A DNA stretch of 14,492 nt from Planctomycetaceae bacterium TMED10 (lineage in GTDB: Bacteria; Planctomycetota; Planctomycetia; Pirellulales; UBA7805), in assembly GCA_002168195.1 (NCBI GenBank), contig NHBP01000112.1, positions 3,539-18,030 of the forward strand. The letters run 5' to 3'. Shown here in pieces: positions 6,903-14,492 of the stretch (position 1 is its first letter; each line of letters begins with the position of its first letter). A program made the translations under genes and the position numbers. The notes beneath the pieces are model-generated. The model made no database searches. It saw nothing but the letters and a program-made list of their open reading frames with translations, and had not been told where the DNA came from.

Positions 6903-8567
6903 ATGGCAACAAAATACGGATATGTAAGTAGAGATACAGCGAATCGTCAAATAGACTGGGGTGCTATAGGAACACAGGTGTCTGATGGTATTACTAAAAT
7001 CACAGAAGACAGAAAAGAAAGAAGGGAAGATATATTAACTAAAAGCACGGACTATGCAAAGATGCTTATTGATATGCCTATGGGGTCTAACACGGCTTTC
7101 AATGAATACCTTGCACAATTTACTACTCAAGCATCCAAAGCTGCTCTTGCAGATTTAAATTTGTTAAAGACTGGGGAAATTACTGAACAAGAATATTATA
7201 ATCGAAGAGCTAACCTCTTATCAGGTACAGAGTTAATGATAGCGGGAGCTAATAACTTTAATAAAAATTATGATGTTATACAGGAAAGAATAGATAATGG
7301 TACTGCTTCAGCTGTAGAAATAAAGTACAGACAAAAAATGGCTGAACTTTTAGAGTTTGGTAACCGTACTCCATTTATAAACCCTGACACTAGAGAAGTT
7401 AATACTGCAAGGCTAGCGCCCAGTGGTATAATGGAAACCACTGTAGAGGATATAGCATCAGCTTCAGATATGTTTAGAATATCTAACTTTCAATTAAATA
7501 AGTTTGACATGAACAGCGCAATTGAAGACATTACAAAAAATATAGGTATACAAGATGTTACTATAACACCTGAAATGGTAAGAAAAGCTCAAAGTGAAGG
7601 CAGACCAATAGGCGCAGTTGGAACAAGAGTAAAGGGTGCATTTAATTCTGCATTGATGAGTGAAAAAGACACTGAATTAGCTAAGAAAGACTATGTTAGT
7701 TCTTATTTAAAAGACGACAGCGCTGTTATTAGTATACTTGCTGATTATGTGCCAGGGTATGATGTTACATTAGATCCGTTTGAAGTAGATAATAAAACAG
7801 TTCTAATCGGCAGGAATGGTGCGTATGAAATAACTGATGAACAAAGAAAAGCAGCTGAAGAGTATATGATAGATAGACTAGATAAAGCGTTGCCTGAAAC
7901 ACAAACACCCTCAATGACTGAAGCTGAAGAAAGAGCTGAAGACAGAGCAGAAAGAAGATTGCAGGTTGAAGAAAAAAGATTAGGTATAGCTATAGAGCAA
8001 TTAGGTTTAGAAAAGGAAGCTGCACAAGGTTCTTATGAAGCTGGTGATAATATAATTACATTAGATGACTCTACTCAAACTCTAGCTAAAAATTATGTTA
8101 AAGACTTAACTACTGATGATTTTAAAAATGAAAAAATATTAGATGTTTTTGATAATTTTCAAACTATATTTAGAAAACAAAAGTACGATATAAATTCTGT
8201 CGTTGATGTAGAAAAAACTCCGGTAAAAATTACTAGACGAGGTAAAGAAGTGTTAGTTGATTTAACCGCTATAAAAATATTTGTTCCTAATGTTATGGAT
8301 AAACCTTTATTTATACCTATTGGACCGTTGGAACAAAAAGGATTAATTCCAAGTATAAGTGAACCTGGAGAAAGAATCAATTTAATTATGAGATTAATTG
8401 ATAGAGCTAACAAACAAGGAATAAAATTAACAGATGATTCATTTAGAGCTTTAATGGAAGAAGATTTTGACAAATATAATCCAGTATTAGAAAAAAATTC
8501 TGATGAAGTAATAGAGGAAACATCAGATGATGTAATAGTAAAACCTGAAAAGGGAACACTAGGATAA
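6903..8567 (+). CDS. Putative internal virion protein, T7 gp15-like by position
   Basis: A 554-residue, mainly helical, charged protein without signal peptide or membrane segment. The N-terminus (ATKYGYVSRDTANRQIDWG) is followed by helices to about residue 330. Next comes a very charged coiled-coil stretch (337-375, with EERAEDRAERR and EKRLGIAIEQLGLEKE). A mixed alpha/beta C-terminal domain occupies about 384-530 (VKITRRGKEVLVDLTAIKIFVP), and the acidic tail is EVIEETSDDVIVKPEK. I do not recognise a named family. Its place between an Ala-rich gp14-like protein and a giant gp16-like protein suggests the periplasmic ejection-tube role of T7 gp15, although it is shorter than gp15. Only four bases separate its stop from the next ATG, and an AGGA inside its last codons (8561-8564) could serve as the ribosome binding site of the next gene. 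The gene is certain; the function is inferred from context. Confidence 0.6.
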   Translation: MATKYGYVSRDTANRQIDWGAIGTQVSDGITKITEDRKERREDILTKSTDYAKMLIDMPMGSNTAFNEYLAQFTTQASKAALADLNLLKTGEITEQEYYNRRANLLSGTELMIAGANNFNKNYDVIQERIDNGTASAVEIKYRQKMAELLEFGNRTPFINPDTREVNTARLAPSGIMETTVEDIASASDMFRISNFQLNKFDMNSAIEDITKNIGIQDVTITPEMVRKAQSEGRPIGAVGTRVKGAFNSALMSEKDTELAKKDYVSSYLKDDSAVISILADYVPGYDVTLDPFEVDNKTVLIGRNGAYEITDEQRKAAEEYMIDRLDKALPETQTPSMTEAEERAEDRAERRLQVEEKRLGIAIEQLGLEKEAAQGSYEAGDNIITLDDSTQTLAKNYVKDLTTDDFKNEKILDVFDNFQTIFRKQKYDINSVVDVEKTPVKITRRGKEVLVDLTAIKIFVPNVMDKPLFIPIGPLEQKGLIPSISEPGERINLIMRLIDRANKQGIKLTDDSFRALMEEDFDKYNPVLEKNSDEVIEETSDDVIVKPEKGTLG

Positions 8568-8571
8568 AATT

Positions 8572-11500
8572 ATGAATGAAGAATTTTTAAAAAATATATG
8601 GGATTATCTTTCTTCACAAGAATTAACTACAACCCCTTTTGATGAATGGGTAATTAATGTGCAGGAAGATGAAGGTGTGCAAAAAAACATACATAAATAT
8701 TTAACTGATCAAGAACTTACTGATTCAAATTTTGAGAAGTGGTTAAGTAATTTAGGTGTAAAAAAAAAAGACGAAACCGATATGGTTTCAGGATTGGAAA
8801 CTGGTATTTCTCAGCCAAGCGCATTATCAAGAAACCAGCGTCTTAGCATAACTCCTACTGCTGAAAAAGACACTGCAATAGAAAGAGCATTTGGTAAAAA
8901 CGAAGTCACAGATTTTTTTGGAGATTTATACAGAGCATGGAAAACAGGAGCAGGTCAAGCTGCAACTGTAGATGATGCTCTTAAAGTTTTTGCTGGTGGT
9001 ACTAATGTGACTGACGAGACATTACAAGATTATATTCAGGCAGTTCAAACCATGGAATCATTTTCTCCATCCGAGGAAATGCAAGACTTTAGTAGAATTT
9101 ACGAAGCAGAAGGTAAGGGTGTAAAAGGTTTTATTAAAGGTGTTTTAAAAAACCCAACAGCTGCAGTTCAAGTAGCTGTATCTTCTTTAAGATCTATGAT
9201 TAACCCAGCTTCAATTGCAGCGGGTACTGCAGGAGCAGGGGCGGGTGCAACGGCAGGTTTAGCAGGTGGTATATTAGCTCCCATAACATCTACTGCAGGC
9301 GCTGGTATTGGTTCTATACTTGGTATGACAGGAGCTCTTGAAACTGCTTTGTCATACACAGAATTTTTAAAAGAAGAGCTTCAAAATAAAGGTTTAGATT
9401 TTACTGATGAAAACATAAGGACAGTATTAGAGAATGATGAATCAAGAAATAGAATTAGAAATCGATCATTAGGGAGAGGTGCAACCATCTCTGCGCTTAA
9501 TGCGATTACTGGAGGTTTAGCTGGTGGAGTAGCTGCAAAAGTTGGTACAAAACTAGGAAGAACTGCAGGAGCTTTATCCGGTTTAGGAACACAGGCAGTA
9601 GGGGGTGGAGCAGCAGAAGCTGCGGGTAGAGCAGTAGCTGGACAAGAAATGGATGTTGCTGAAATTGGATTTGAAGCTCTTGGAGAAATAGCTGGGCCTT
9701 CTGTAATAGGAACTGCAATTGGAGTTGCCAAGACTCCTGAGTATAAAATAAATAACGAAGTTGTAAGCAGAGCTGATATTGAAAATATTATTAATAGCAA
9801 TGATTATGATGCTATAACAGGAATAACTTATGAAATAGTAAATGATCCTGTATTGAAACAAAAAGTAAATCAAGCTAGGCAAGATGCCCCTATAGCAGTT
9901 GAAATAAAAGAAACATTTGATAAAGATAAGCAGCCTAGTGATGAACAATTAAAAGAATTAGTTAAGTTAGACAAAGAAATAACTAATACTAAAGGAAACA
10001 AAACACCTAGAGCAAAAGTAAAATTAAAAGAGTTAGAAGAACAATATAAAACAATAAGCGATGCCATTCAAAAGCCAAGCACAGAGGAAGTGGATGTACA
10101 AGAACCTACCCCAGATAGCGAAGCAGTGGGAGAGGGAGACACCCAACAACAGCCGATTGCCGGAGAGACTACACCCGAGCAAATCGAAACAACAACGCAA
10201 CCAGCCGAAGAGATCGAAACTCAGGTTGAGACTGAGGAGAGCGAGATAGAGACCTACACTCTTCCAGAAGATCCAAGAAAAGCCAAGAAAGATTTTGAGA
10301 TTATTGATAATAGAAATCAAAAAGCAGGGCTAGAAATAGATGAAGAGGGAAATGGTAAATACTATGTCAGAAATATAAAAACAGGAAGCCTTGTTGCTGT
10401 AAAAACAAAAAACGAAGCACAGGTAACAAAAGCAAATCCTAGAAGTTTTGACTACGGAGAAGGTCAGCCTGTGCTTGAGGAGTTTAGAACTCAAGTAGAG
10501 GAGGAAGTTGTGGAGGACGTACAACCAGCTACAAACAAAATAGGAAACTTTGATGTAGTAATAAAAGACAATAAGATTGTTAGCATTACTAAAGAAGGTA
10601 AAAAACCATCAAGTAATTCTTTAAGTAATGTTGAAAAACAAATTATAGAAACCGGATTGATAAATGTAAATCCAGAAGAAAAAATACAAACAGAAGGATT
10701 GAGTGAAGTAGAATTTTCTAATGTTGTTTTAGACGAAAGTAATAATGCTACTCAAATCGCTGAAGAAATAGAGTTTGTTCAAAGTAAAATAAAAGAGCAA
10801 AAACAAGCAGGTAAAGATAGAACTCTGAATCCTTTAGGTGTTTTGTTTAACATTAAATTTACACCTGAATCATACGAGGCTGTAACAGGCAATAAAGTTT
10901 CTGAACAGTCTTCTAATTTTAGGCGTACATGGATCGCATCTAAAGAAAAAGGTGGTGAAAGTTTAGAAGACGGTTGGCAAGTAATATTTGAAGAAGCTAA
11001 TTTGCCCGTCCCTGCAATTGAAGAGGTAACAGATTTTATAAATGATTTTCAAACAAGAGGAGAATTTAACAAATCATTAGAAGTGTTCTCTCCTGAACTT
11101 TTAACAAATTTAAAAAACAAATTTCAAGAGCTTACAGGTTTAAATATAACTGAAACAAACATTAAAAGGGTTGCTGATATAACTGCAGAACAAATACAAG
11201 AAATAGTAAGTAAAGAAATATTTGAAGCAGAAAGACGTGCTGAAGAAAAACCCATAGTATCTCCAGAGCGTAGAAAAACTCCAAAGCCAGAGAAAGCAGA
11301 ACCAAGAGCAGACATTACAGATGATATAAAAACTTTAGATGAATCTTTTAATAAAATAACAGAGGAGGCGGTAAAAACAAACTTAGATAATTTTGCCTCT
11401 CAAATAAAATCTAATTTAACAAAAAGAGGTGTGTTAACTGAGCAAGCTAGAGGTACATCGACTATGAGAATAGATCAAGCTTTTGGTTTAAACAACAGCA

Positions 11501-13842
11501 CTAAAATATATCGTACTGTAATAAGACCTATAATAGATGTATATAATAAATTTAAATCGGATTACAGAAGAGTTAATACCGATGCTGAAAAAGCAGAGGA
11601 CTTTATAAGATATGAAGGAAAGTCAAAGACAGATAAATTTTTAGGAAGGGGAAGAAGACAAAATGATGTAACAAAAGATTTATATGAAATTAGATTATAT
11701 CAATTAGCTAGAGAGTATGTAAGTAATATAGTAGATGGTGTTCCGTCAGAAAAATCTCCAAACCCTGTAGAGCTGGCTCAGTTTACAGCGGATGAAGCTT
11801 TAGCTGGTAGAGTTTTAACTGATGCAGATGGAAAAGCTTTAATTGAACTATTAAAAAAACATGTTAAAAATGGGGAAATTAACCCCGATGTGATGAAGAG
11901 AAAATTAAAACCATCACAAAAAAAAGCACTCAAAATATTAGATAAAAGAAACGCAGAACTTGAACAGAAAATAATTAAAAATGCTCAACGATCAGATAAA
12001 GAGCTTGATCTTATTAATAATTATTCACATAGAGTGGTTTTAAAATCTCCACTTAAACAAAATGTAGATGTAGAAAATGAAGCTAAAGATTTCTCAGAAA
12101 ACTTTGAAGGAGTTACAGAAAAAGAAAGAACTGAAGGAGTAAAACCAATAAGTTTTGACCCTATACTTTCGCTACTTAGAGGTACGCAAGAAACAAACCT
12201 TTCTTATTATATGAAAGATGAGGTAGGGAGAATACAAGCATTAACATCCGAGCTTTTCAACAAGTATAAAAACGGAAACAAAGGTCAAGCAGATGCTTCT
12301 TTAGCGCTTGCTAATTCAGTGCGTGAACTACTAAGGATAACTTATGTAAGAACTTTTATGGATGCTAGCTCTACTGGTCTTAATTTAAAAAGAGAGGCAG
12401 AAAAAATGGGGTATAGAGTTTTACTTGGATCTGTTCCTAGGTTTGCAGCAGAACTTTTAGGTAACGCTGCTATGCTTGTAACACAGCCAGCCGAAGTTAT
12501 ACAAAATGCTTATGACAAATATTCTTCTATAAGTTTAAATTTAAAACCAACGGCAAGAGATAACTATCTCAAAATATTAGAAAATTTAAATTCTGCTGAA
12601 GTAAATAAATTAGGAGAAATAATTGGCCAAGCTGATAGCAAATATTCTGACCCTAATAACTATTTAAATTTATCTGAAATGAGACAATCAGGAATGCAGA
12701 GTAGAGTTCAGGAAAAAATGTCAATAATAGCAGGCATGGGGGCGAGGCAGACTTATAAAGTTGTAAACTCCATAAGTGATTTACTTATGGCGGGTGGTGA
12801 TAAATTAATTGCTAGACCACTTTGGATATCAAAATTTGCTAATGAATTTAAAAACAATGTAAAAAATAATCTAAATGAAGATGTAGATTTAACTGTAGAT
12901 GAGTTTGAAAAAATTGCTGATGGTACTTCTGAGTATTTAAAAAATAGTAAATATGCTAAATCAATTAAAGATGCGACATTTCAATCTGATAAAACTGTAG
13001 CTGAGTTTATTACATCAGGTAATCCATTAAACGCTATTATAAAAAATGTTAGAAGGGATGAAAAAGGAGAAGCTGCTAAAAACTTTTATAGAGTTATAAA
13101 CTCTTTTATGGCAAACTTTAATTTGAATGAATATGCTACAGCTAGATTTGCAGTAGGAGCTATGCTTAAAGATGGTGAAATATCTAAAGCTCAAGCAGGT
13201 AAATTATTAGCGGGAATATTAGCACGTATGTCATCTTATGTAATTCTTTATAGAACATTTTCTAAATACTTTGACGAAGTATTTTTAGGAGCTCCAGAAG
13301 AAGAAGAGGAAGAGGACGTGGCTCAGGTAATTACTAGACAGGTTATAGGTTCTTTGTCAACATTAATGTTTAGAGGAGGATTAGGTAATATACCAGCGCT
13401 TCCAGTTAATTATGGTATTGAGTATTTGAATAAAGAGTATCTTGATTTTTTAAGAGACGGTGGAGAGTATGACGCTTATGATGACTCAATAGTTTATAGC
13501 TTAATAGGTCTTGATGATTTTGCTGGAAAATCCCTACCAGAAATCGCTTTACCTATTTTAGCAGGGCCATACGGGCCGCTGGCTAAAACTCTTACAAGGG
13601 GAGCGGAACTTGCAGGTAGAACGCAATCCAGAAAAACTCAAGATGCTAGAGATAGAGCTCAAGAAGAATTAACTAATAGGATTTCATTTGAACTTTTCGG
13701 GCAACTTGGTTTAATTCCTTTTTACAAAGACATAAGAAGAGGTAAATTAAAAATTAGATTCAAGGACGAAAAAGGTAACACAATTTCTCCAAGCGAATTA
13801 CGAAAGCTTGATCCTGATTTATATGATAGGCTTTACAACTAA
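8572..13842 (+). CDS. Giant internal virion / DNA-ejection protein, T7 gp16-like
   Basis: A 1756-residue protein, the largest in the window. The N-terminus has two similar helical repeats (about 6-35 and 37-62; pattern KNI-x2-YL-x2-QELT-x4-F-x2-W), then a lysine run at 64-66. Two Gly/Ala-rich, glycine-zipper-like regions (about 211-256 and 303-385) could enter a membrane. Residues ~500-565 are an acidic, Thr/Gln/Pro-rich linker overlapping a second ORF. The middle has small beta domains (about 575-700) and long helical stretches. The C-terminal third (about 1200-1756) includes NFYRVINSFMANFNLNEYATARF, a hydrophobic LLAGILARMSSYVILY, an acidic EEEEEED and a final FELFGQLGLIPFYKDIRR. It is reminiscent of the LPD38-type C-terminal region of phage polyvalent or ejection proteins. 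I see no lysozyme or polymerase motif. Size and last place in the gp14-gp15-gp16-like series suggest it is ejected into the cell to draw in phage DNA. The gene call is certain; the role is inferred. Confidence 0.7.
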   Translation: MNEEFLKNIWDYLSSQELTTTPFDEWVINVQEDEGVQKNIHKYLTDQELTDSNFEKWLSNLGVKKKDETDMVSGLETGISQPSALSRNQRLSITPTAEKDTAIERAFGKNEVTDFFGDLYRAWKTGAGQAATVDDALKVFAGGTNVTDETLQDYIQAVQTMESFSPSEEMQDFSRIYEAEGKGVKGFIKGVLKNPTAAVQVAVSSLRSMINPASIAAGTAGAGAGATAGLAGGILAPITSTAGAGIGSILGMTGALETALSYTEFLKEELQNKGLDFTDENIRTVLENDESRNRIRNRSLGRGATISALNAITGGLAGGVAAKVGTKLGRTAGALSGLGTQAVGGGAAEAAGRAVAGQEMDVAEIGFEALGEIAGPSVIGTAIGVAKTPEYKINNEVVSRADIENIINSNDYDAITGITYEIVNDPVLKQKVNQARQDAPIAVEIKETFDKDKQPSDEQLKELVKLDKEITNTKGNKTPRAKVKLKELEEQYKTISDAIQKPSTEEVDVQEPTPDSEAVGEGDTQQQPIAGETTPEQIETTTQPAEEIETQVETEESEIETYTLPEDPRKAKKDFEIIDNRNQKAGLEIDEEGNGKYYVRNIKTGSLVAVKTKNEAQVTKANPRSFDYGEGQPVLEEFRTQVEEEVVEDVQPATNKIGNFDVVIKDNKIVSITKEGKKPSSNSLSNVEKQIIETGLINVNPEEKIQTEGLSEVEFSNVVLDESNNATQIAEEIEFVQSKIKEQKQAGKDRTLNPLGVLFNIKFTPESYEAVTGNKVSEQSSNFRRTWIASKEKGGESLEDGWQVIFEEANLPVPAIEEVTDFINDFQTRGEFNKSLEVFSPELLTNLKNKFQELTGLNITETNIKRVADITAEQIQEIVSKEIFEAERRAEEKPIVSPERRKTPKPEKAEPRADITDDIKTLDESFNKITEEAVKTNLDNFASQIKSNLTKRGVLTEQARGTSTMRIDQAFGLNNSTKIYRTVIRPIIDVYNKFKSDYRRVNTDAEKAEDFIRYEGKSKTDKFLGRGRRQNDVTKDLYEIRLYQLAREYVSNIVDGVPSEKSPNPVELAQFTADEALAGRVLTDADGKALIELLKKHVKNGEINPDVMKRKLKPSQKKALKILDKRNAELEQKIIKNAQRSDKELDLINNYSHRVVLKSPLKQNVDVENEAKDFSENFEGVTEKERTEGVKPISFDPILSLLRGTQETNLSYYMKDEVGRIQALTSELFNKYKNGNKGQADASLALANSVRELLRITYVRTFMDASSTGLNLKREAEKMGYRVLLGSVPRFAAELLGNAAMLVTQPAEVIQNAYDKYSSISLNLKPTARDNYLKILENLNSAEVNKLGEIIGQADSKYSDPNNYLNLSEMRQSGMQSRVQEKMSIIAGMGARQTYKVVNSISDLLMAGGDKLIARPLWISKFANEFKNNVKNNLNEDVDLTVDEFEKIADGTSEYLKNSKYAKSIKDATFQSDKTVAEFITSGNPLNAIIKNVRRDEKGEAAKNFYRVINSFMANFNLNEYATARFAVGAMLKDGEISKAQAGKLLAGILARMSSYVILYRTFSKYFDEVFLGAPEEEEEEDVAQVITRQVIGSLSTLMFRGGLGNIPALPVNYGIEYLNKEYLDFLRDGGEYDAYDDSIVYSLIGLDDFAGKSLPEIALPILAGPYGPLAKTLTRGAELAGRTQSRKTQDARDRAQEELTNRISFELFGQLGLIPFYKDIRRGKLKIRFKDEKGNTISPSELRKLDPDLYDRLYN
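8760..8769 (+). repeat. A10 homopolymer in the giant virion gene
   Basis: Ten consecutive A residues fall directly after the two N-terminal helical repeats of the 1756-residue protein (GTA AAA AAA AAA GAC, Val63 to Asp67). Runs of this length are typical sites of polymerase slippage. One added A would give a product of about 91 residues ending at a TAG near 8849; one lost A would also stop shortly after. Whether this occurs cannot be told from sequence alone. Confidence 0.6.
10061..10249 (+). CDS. Overprinted small phage protein of the MPFKS type
   Basis: A 62-codon ORF in the +1 frame, wholly inside the 1756-residue gene. Residues 1-37 (MPFKSQAQRKWMYKNLP, then IAKQWERETPN and LPER) look very like a widespread family of small basic phage proteins that I recall as M-P-x-K-S-x-A-Q-R/Q-x(3)-[YF] ... 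AK-x-W ... TP ... LPE. Their function is unknown. The last 25 residues are a Lys/Arg/Gln-rich tail. The resemblance starts exactly at the ATG and spans the core, which chance would rarely produce. Local GC is about 52 % by hand count, far above the flanks, and third codon positions in this frame are mostly G or C (AAG, GAG, CAG, AAC), unlike the AT-ending codons of the neighbours. No strong ribosome binding site precedes it. It may be expressed, or may be the remnant of a small gene captured out of frame. Family recognition is from memory only. Confidence 0.55.
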   Translation: MPFKSQAQRKWMYKNLPQIAKQWERETPNNSRLPERLHPSKSKQQRNQPKRSKLRLRLRRAR

Positions 13843-13925
13843 TTAAATAAATGCCAGAAGATAACGTAAAGTATCACTGCGTTTATTATAAATACAATCA
13901 GAAAATTTAACTTAGTGTGTTTCAT
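13839..13925 (-). CDS. 28-residue single-pass membrane peptide
   Basis: A small minus-strand ORF whose ATG (13925-13923) overlaps the TGA of the metallophosphoesterase (13924-13922) in a classic ATGA junction. This suggests coupled translation. The product is 28 residues, MKHTKLN followed by a hydrophobic stretch FLIVFIINAVILYVIFWHLF and a final Asn. The pattern is a short positively charged N-terminus plus one membrane helix. Its TAG (13841-13839) overlaps the stop of the convergent 1756-residue gene, so both genes are packed with no spacer. The family is not recognised; it could be a small membrane accessory or a lysis-related peptide, but nothing in the sequence proves it. The ATGA overlap and the uninterrupted hydrophobicity are the reasons for calling it. 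Confidence 0.5.
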   Translation of the reverse strand: MKHTKLNFLIVFIINAVILYVIFWHLFN

Positions 13926-14492
13926 AGTTCCATTAAACAATTAATAGCGGTGTGTCCGCCTAGTACAACGCCACATCCTATGGCTTGTTTCTTAAAATGC
14001 TTTGCGTAAGCAGCTGCGTATGACGTAGTATCTATACCACACCCTACCTGCATACCAAAGACTCTGAAGTTCCTACCTACCATCCATTCGATGTAAGCTT
14101 GCGTGTGTATGTGTCCTTGTACAGTTGACATCATATCGTTCTTGGCTTTTGTTCTAGCTGTTCCACCCTCTCCGTGTATGTACTGTACATTGTCATACAC
14201 TACTCTTTCCACCCAGTTCCACTTTGTTCCCAGCACCTCGTTGTAAGACTTAATCCACATAGTTGGTATGGCTGAAGTCTGAGCTTTCCGCATTACCATT
14301 CTGTCATGGTTTCCTATAATTACATCAGCTTTTGGAAAAGCTCTGTTCCAATGACTCACAGTCTGTATAGCATAATCTAATTCATCAGCTCCACCAAGTG
14401 CATCAGAGGAGGTCTCGTGATAAGAACTGTAATGGTTGTCTATAATATCTCCAATAAATATTACCTGGTTACATAAATACTTTGCGTAAGTT
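13922..14492 (-). CDS. Calcineurin-like metallophosphoesterase (N-terminus outside window)
   Basis: About 189 C-terminal residues are visible; the frame remains open to the right edge, so the start lies outside. The motifs of the calcineurin-like phosphoesterase superfamily are in order: VIFIGDIIDNH (the GDxxD metal-bridging motif, upstream of the GTG at 14359), then VIIGNHDR (GNHD), YIHGEGG (a metal-binding His) and VQGHIHTQ (GHxH). The first D-x-H motif must lie beyond the edge. Because GDIID is essential and upstream of 14359, that GTG is an internal codon, not the start. Such enzymes hydrolyse phosphodiester or phosphomonoester bonds with two metal ions; in phages they usually sit with DNA-metabolism genes. 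Base composition is clearly less AT-rich (about 42 % GC in a hand-counted line) than the glycosyltransferase block. It faces the structural operon, so it belongs to another transcription unit. The substrate is unknown. Confidence 0.87.
   Translation of the reverse strand, partial: TYAKYLCNQVIFIGDIIDNHYSSYHETSSDALGGADELDYAIQTVSHWNRAFPKADVIIGNHDRMVMRKAQTSAIPTMWIKSYNEVLGTKWNWVERVVYDNVQYIHGEGGTARTKAKNDMMSTVQGHIHTQAYIEWMVGRNFRVFGMQVGCGIDTTSYAAAYAKHFKKQAIGCGVVLGGHTAINCLMEL

Noticed and set aside
9168..10067. Several minus-strand ORFs rich in Ala, Pro, Leu or Ser opposite the giant virion gene
   Set aside because: They mirror the Gly/Ala-rich coding strand. None shows a recognisable motif or sensible start context, and they overlap each other in different frames.
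10033..10320. Minus-strand ORF of 95 codons across the GC island
   Set aside because: It is a by-product of the Glu/Thr-rich linker codons on the plus strand. Its hydrophobic translation matches nothing I know, while the plus +1 frame gives a recognisable family.
13851..13910. Plus-strand ORF of 19 codons starting ATGCCAGAAGAT
   Set aside because: It is very short, with no recognisable feature, and it lies opposite the better supported ATGA-coupled minus-strand peptide.
13922..14359. Metallophosphoesterase starting at the GTG at 14359
   Set aside because: The essential GDxxD motif (IGDIIDNH) is encoded upstream of this codon in the same open frame, so the gene continues past the right edge.
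1..14492. tRNA genes, CRISPR arrays, insertion sequences, attachment sites or integrase
   Set aside because: Scanning by eye showed no cloverleaf-like segment, spaced direct repeats, transposase or integrase motifs. A covariance-model tRNA search would settle the tRNA question.

Overview
The window looks like part of the genome of a tailed bacteriophage, most likely a podovirus-like phage of a marine or aquatic Bacteroidetes (flavobacterial) host. It is AT-rich and densely packed. One long plus-strand run of genes meets an opposing minus-strand gene pair near 13.84 kb. The host guess rests on three weak signals. Most start codons lack a Shine-Dalgarno sequence and sit behind A/T-rich leaders. 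Two of the few intergenic gaps carry a TAnnTTTG-type Bacteroidetes -7 element. The proteins also resemble those I know from marine phage metagenomes. No integrase, tRNA, rRNA, CRISPR array or insertion sequence was seen.

Layout. (1) 1-3904 is a very AT-rich glycosylation block: the tail of an unrecognised protein cut by the left edge, a GT60/GlcNAc-type glycosyltransferase (390-1616), and a 762-residue protein with two tandem GT32 domains and a C-terminal beta-propeller-like domain (1616-3904). (2) 3964-5727 encodes a mosaic virion protein with three Pro/Thr-rich linkers between Cys-containing beta-type domains and a large C-terminal domain. (3) 5750-13842 is a tight operon: a GNAT-fold protein, then three proteins of 245, 554 and 1756 residues. 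Their order and character match the T7 gp14-gp15-gp16 internal virion (DNA ejection) proteins. (4) 13839-14492 on the minus strand holds a calcineurin-like metallophosphoesterase that runs off the right edge, coupled through an ATGA overlap to a 28-residue membrane peptide.

How the genes may work together. The 3.96-13.84 kb region would make an adhesin-like tail or fibre protein plus the proteins ejected to carry DNA through the envelope. The upstream glycosyltransferases could decorate the Pro/Thr linkers of the adjacent virion protein, or alter host surface glycans. The metallophosphoesterase probably belongs to a separate nucleic-acid or nucleotide metabolism module.

Most notable observation. 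Inside the 1756-residue gene, in the +1 frame at 10061-10249, lies a 62-codon ORF. Its product starts MPFKSQAQRKWMYKNLP and looks like a widespread family of small phage proteins. It coincides with a sharp local GC island (about 52 % by hand count in an otherwise AT-rich gene) and with a low-complexity acidic linker in the main frame. This suggests either a genuine overprinted gene or the fossil of a captured one.
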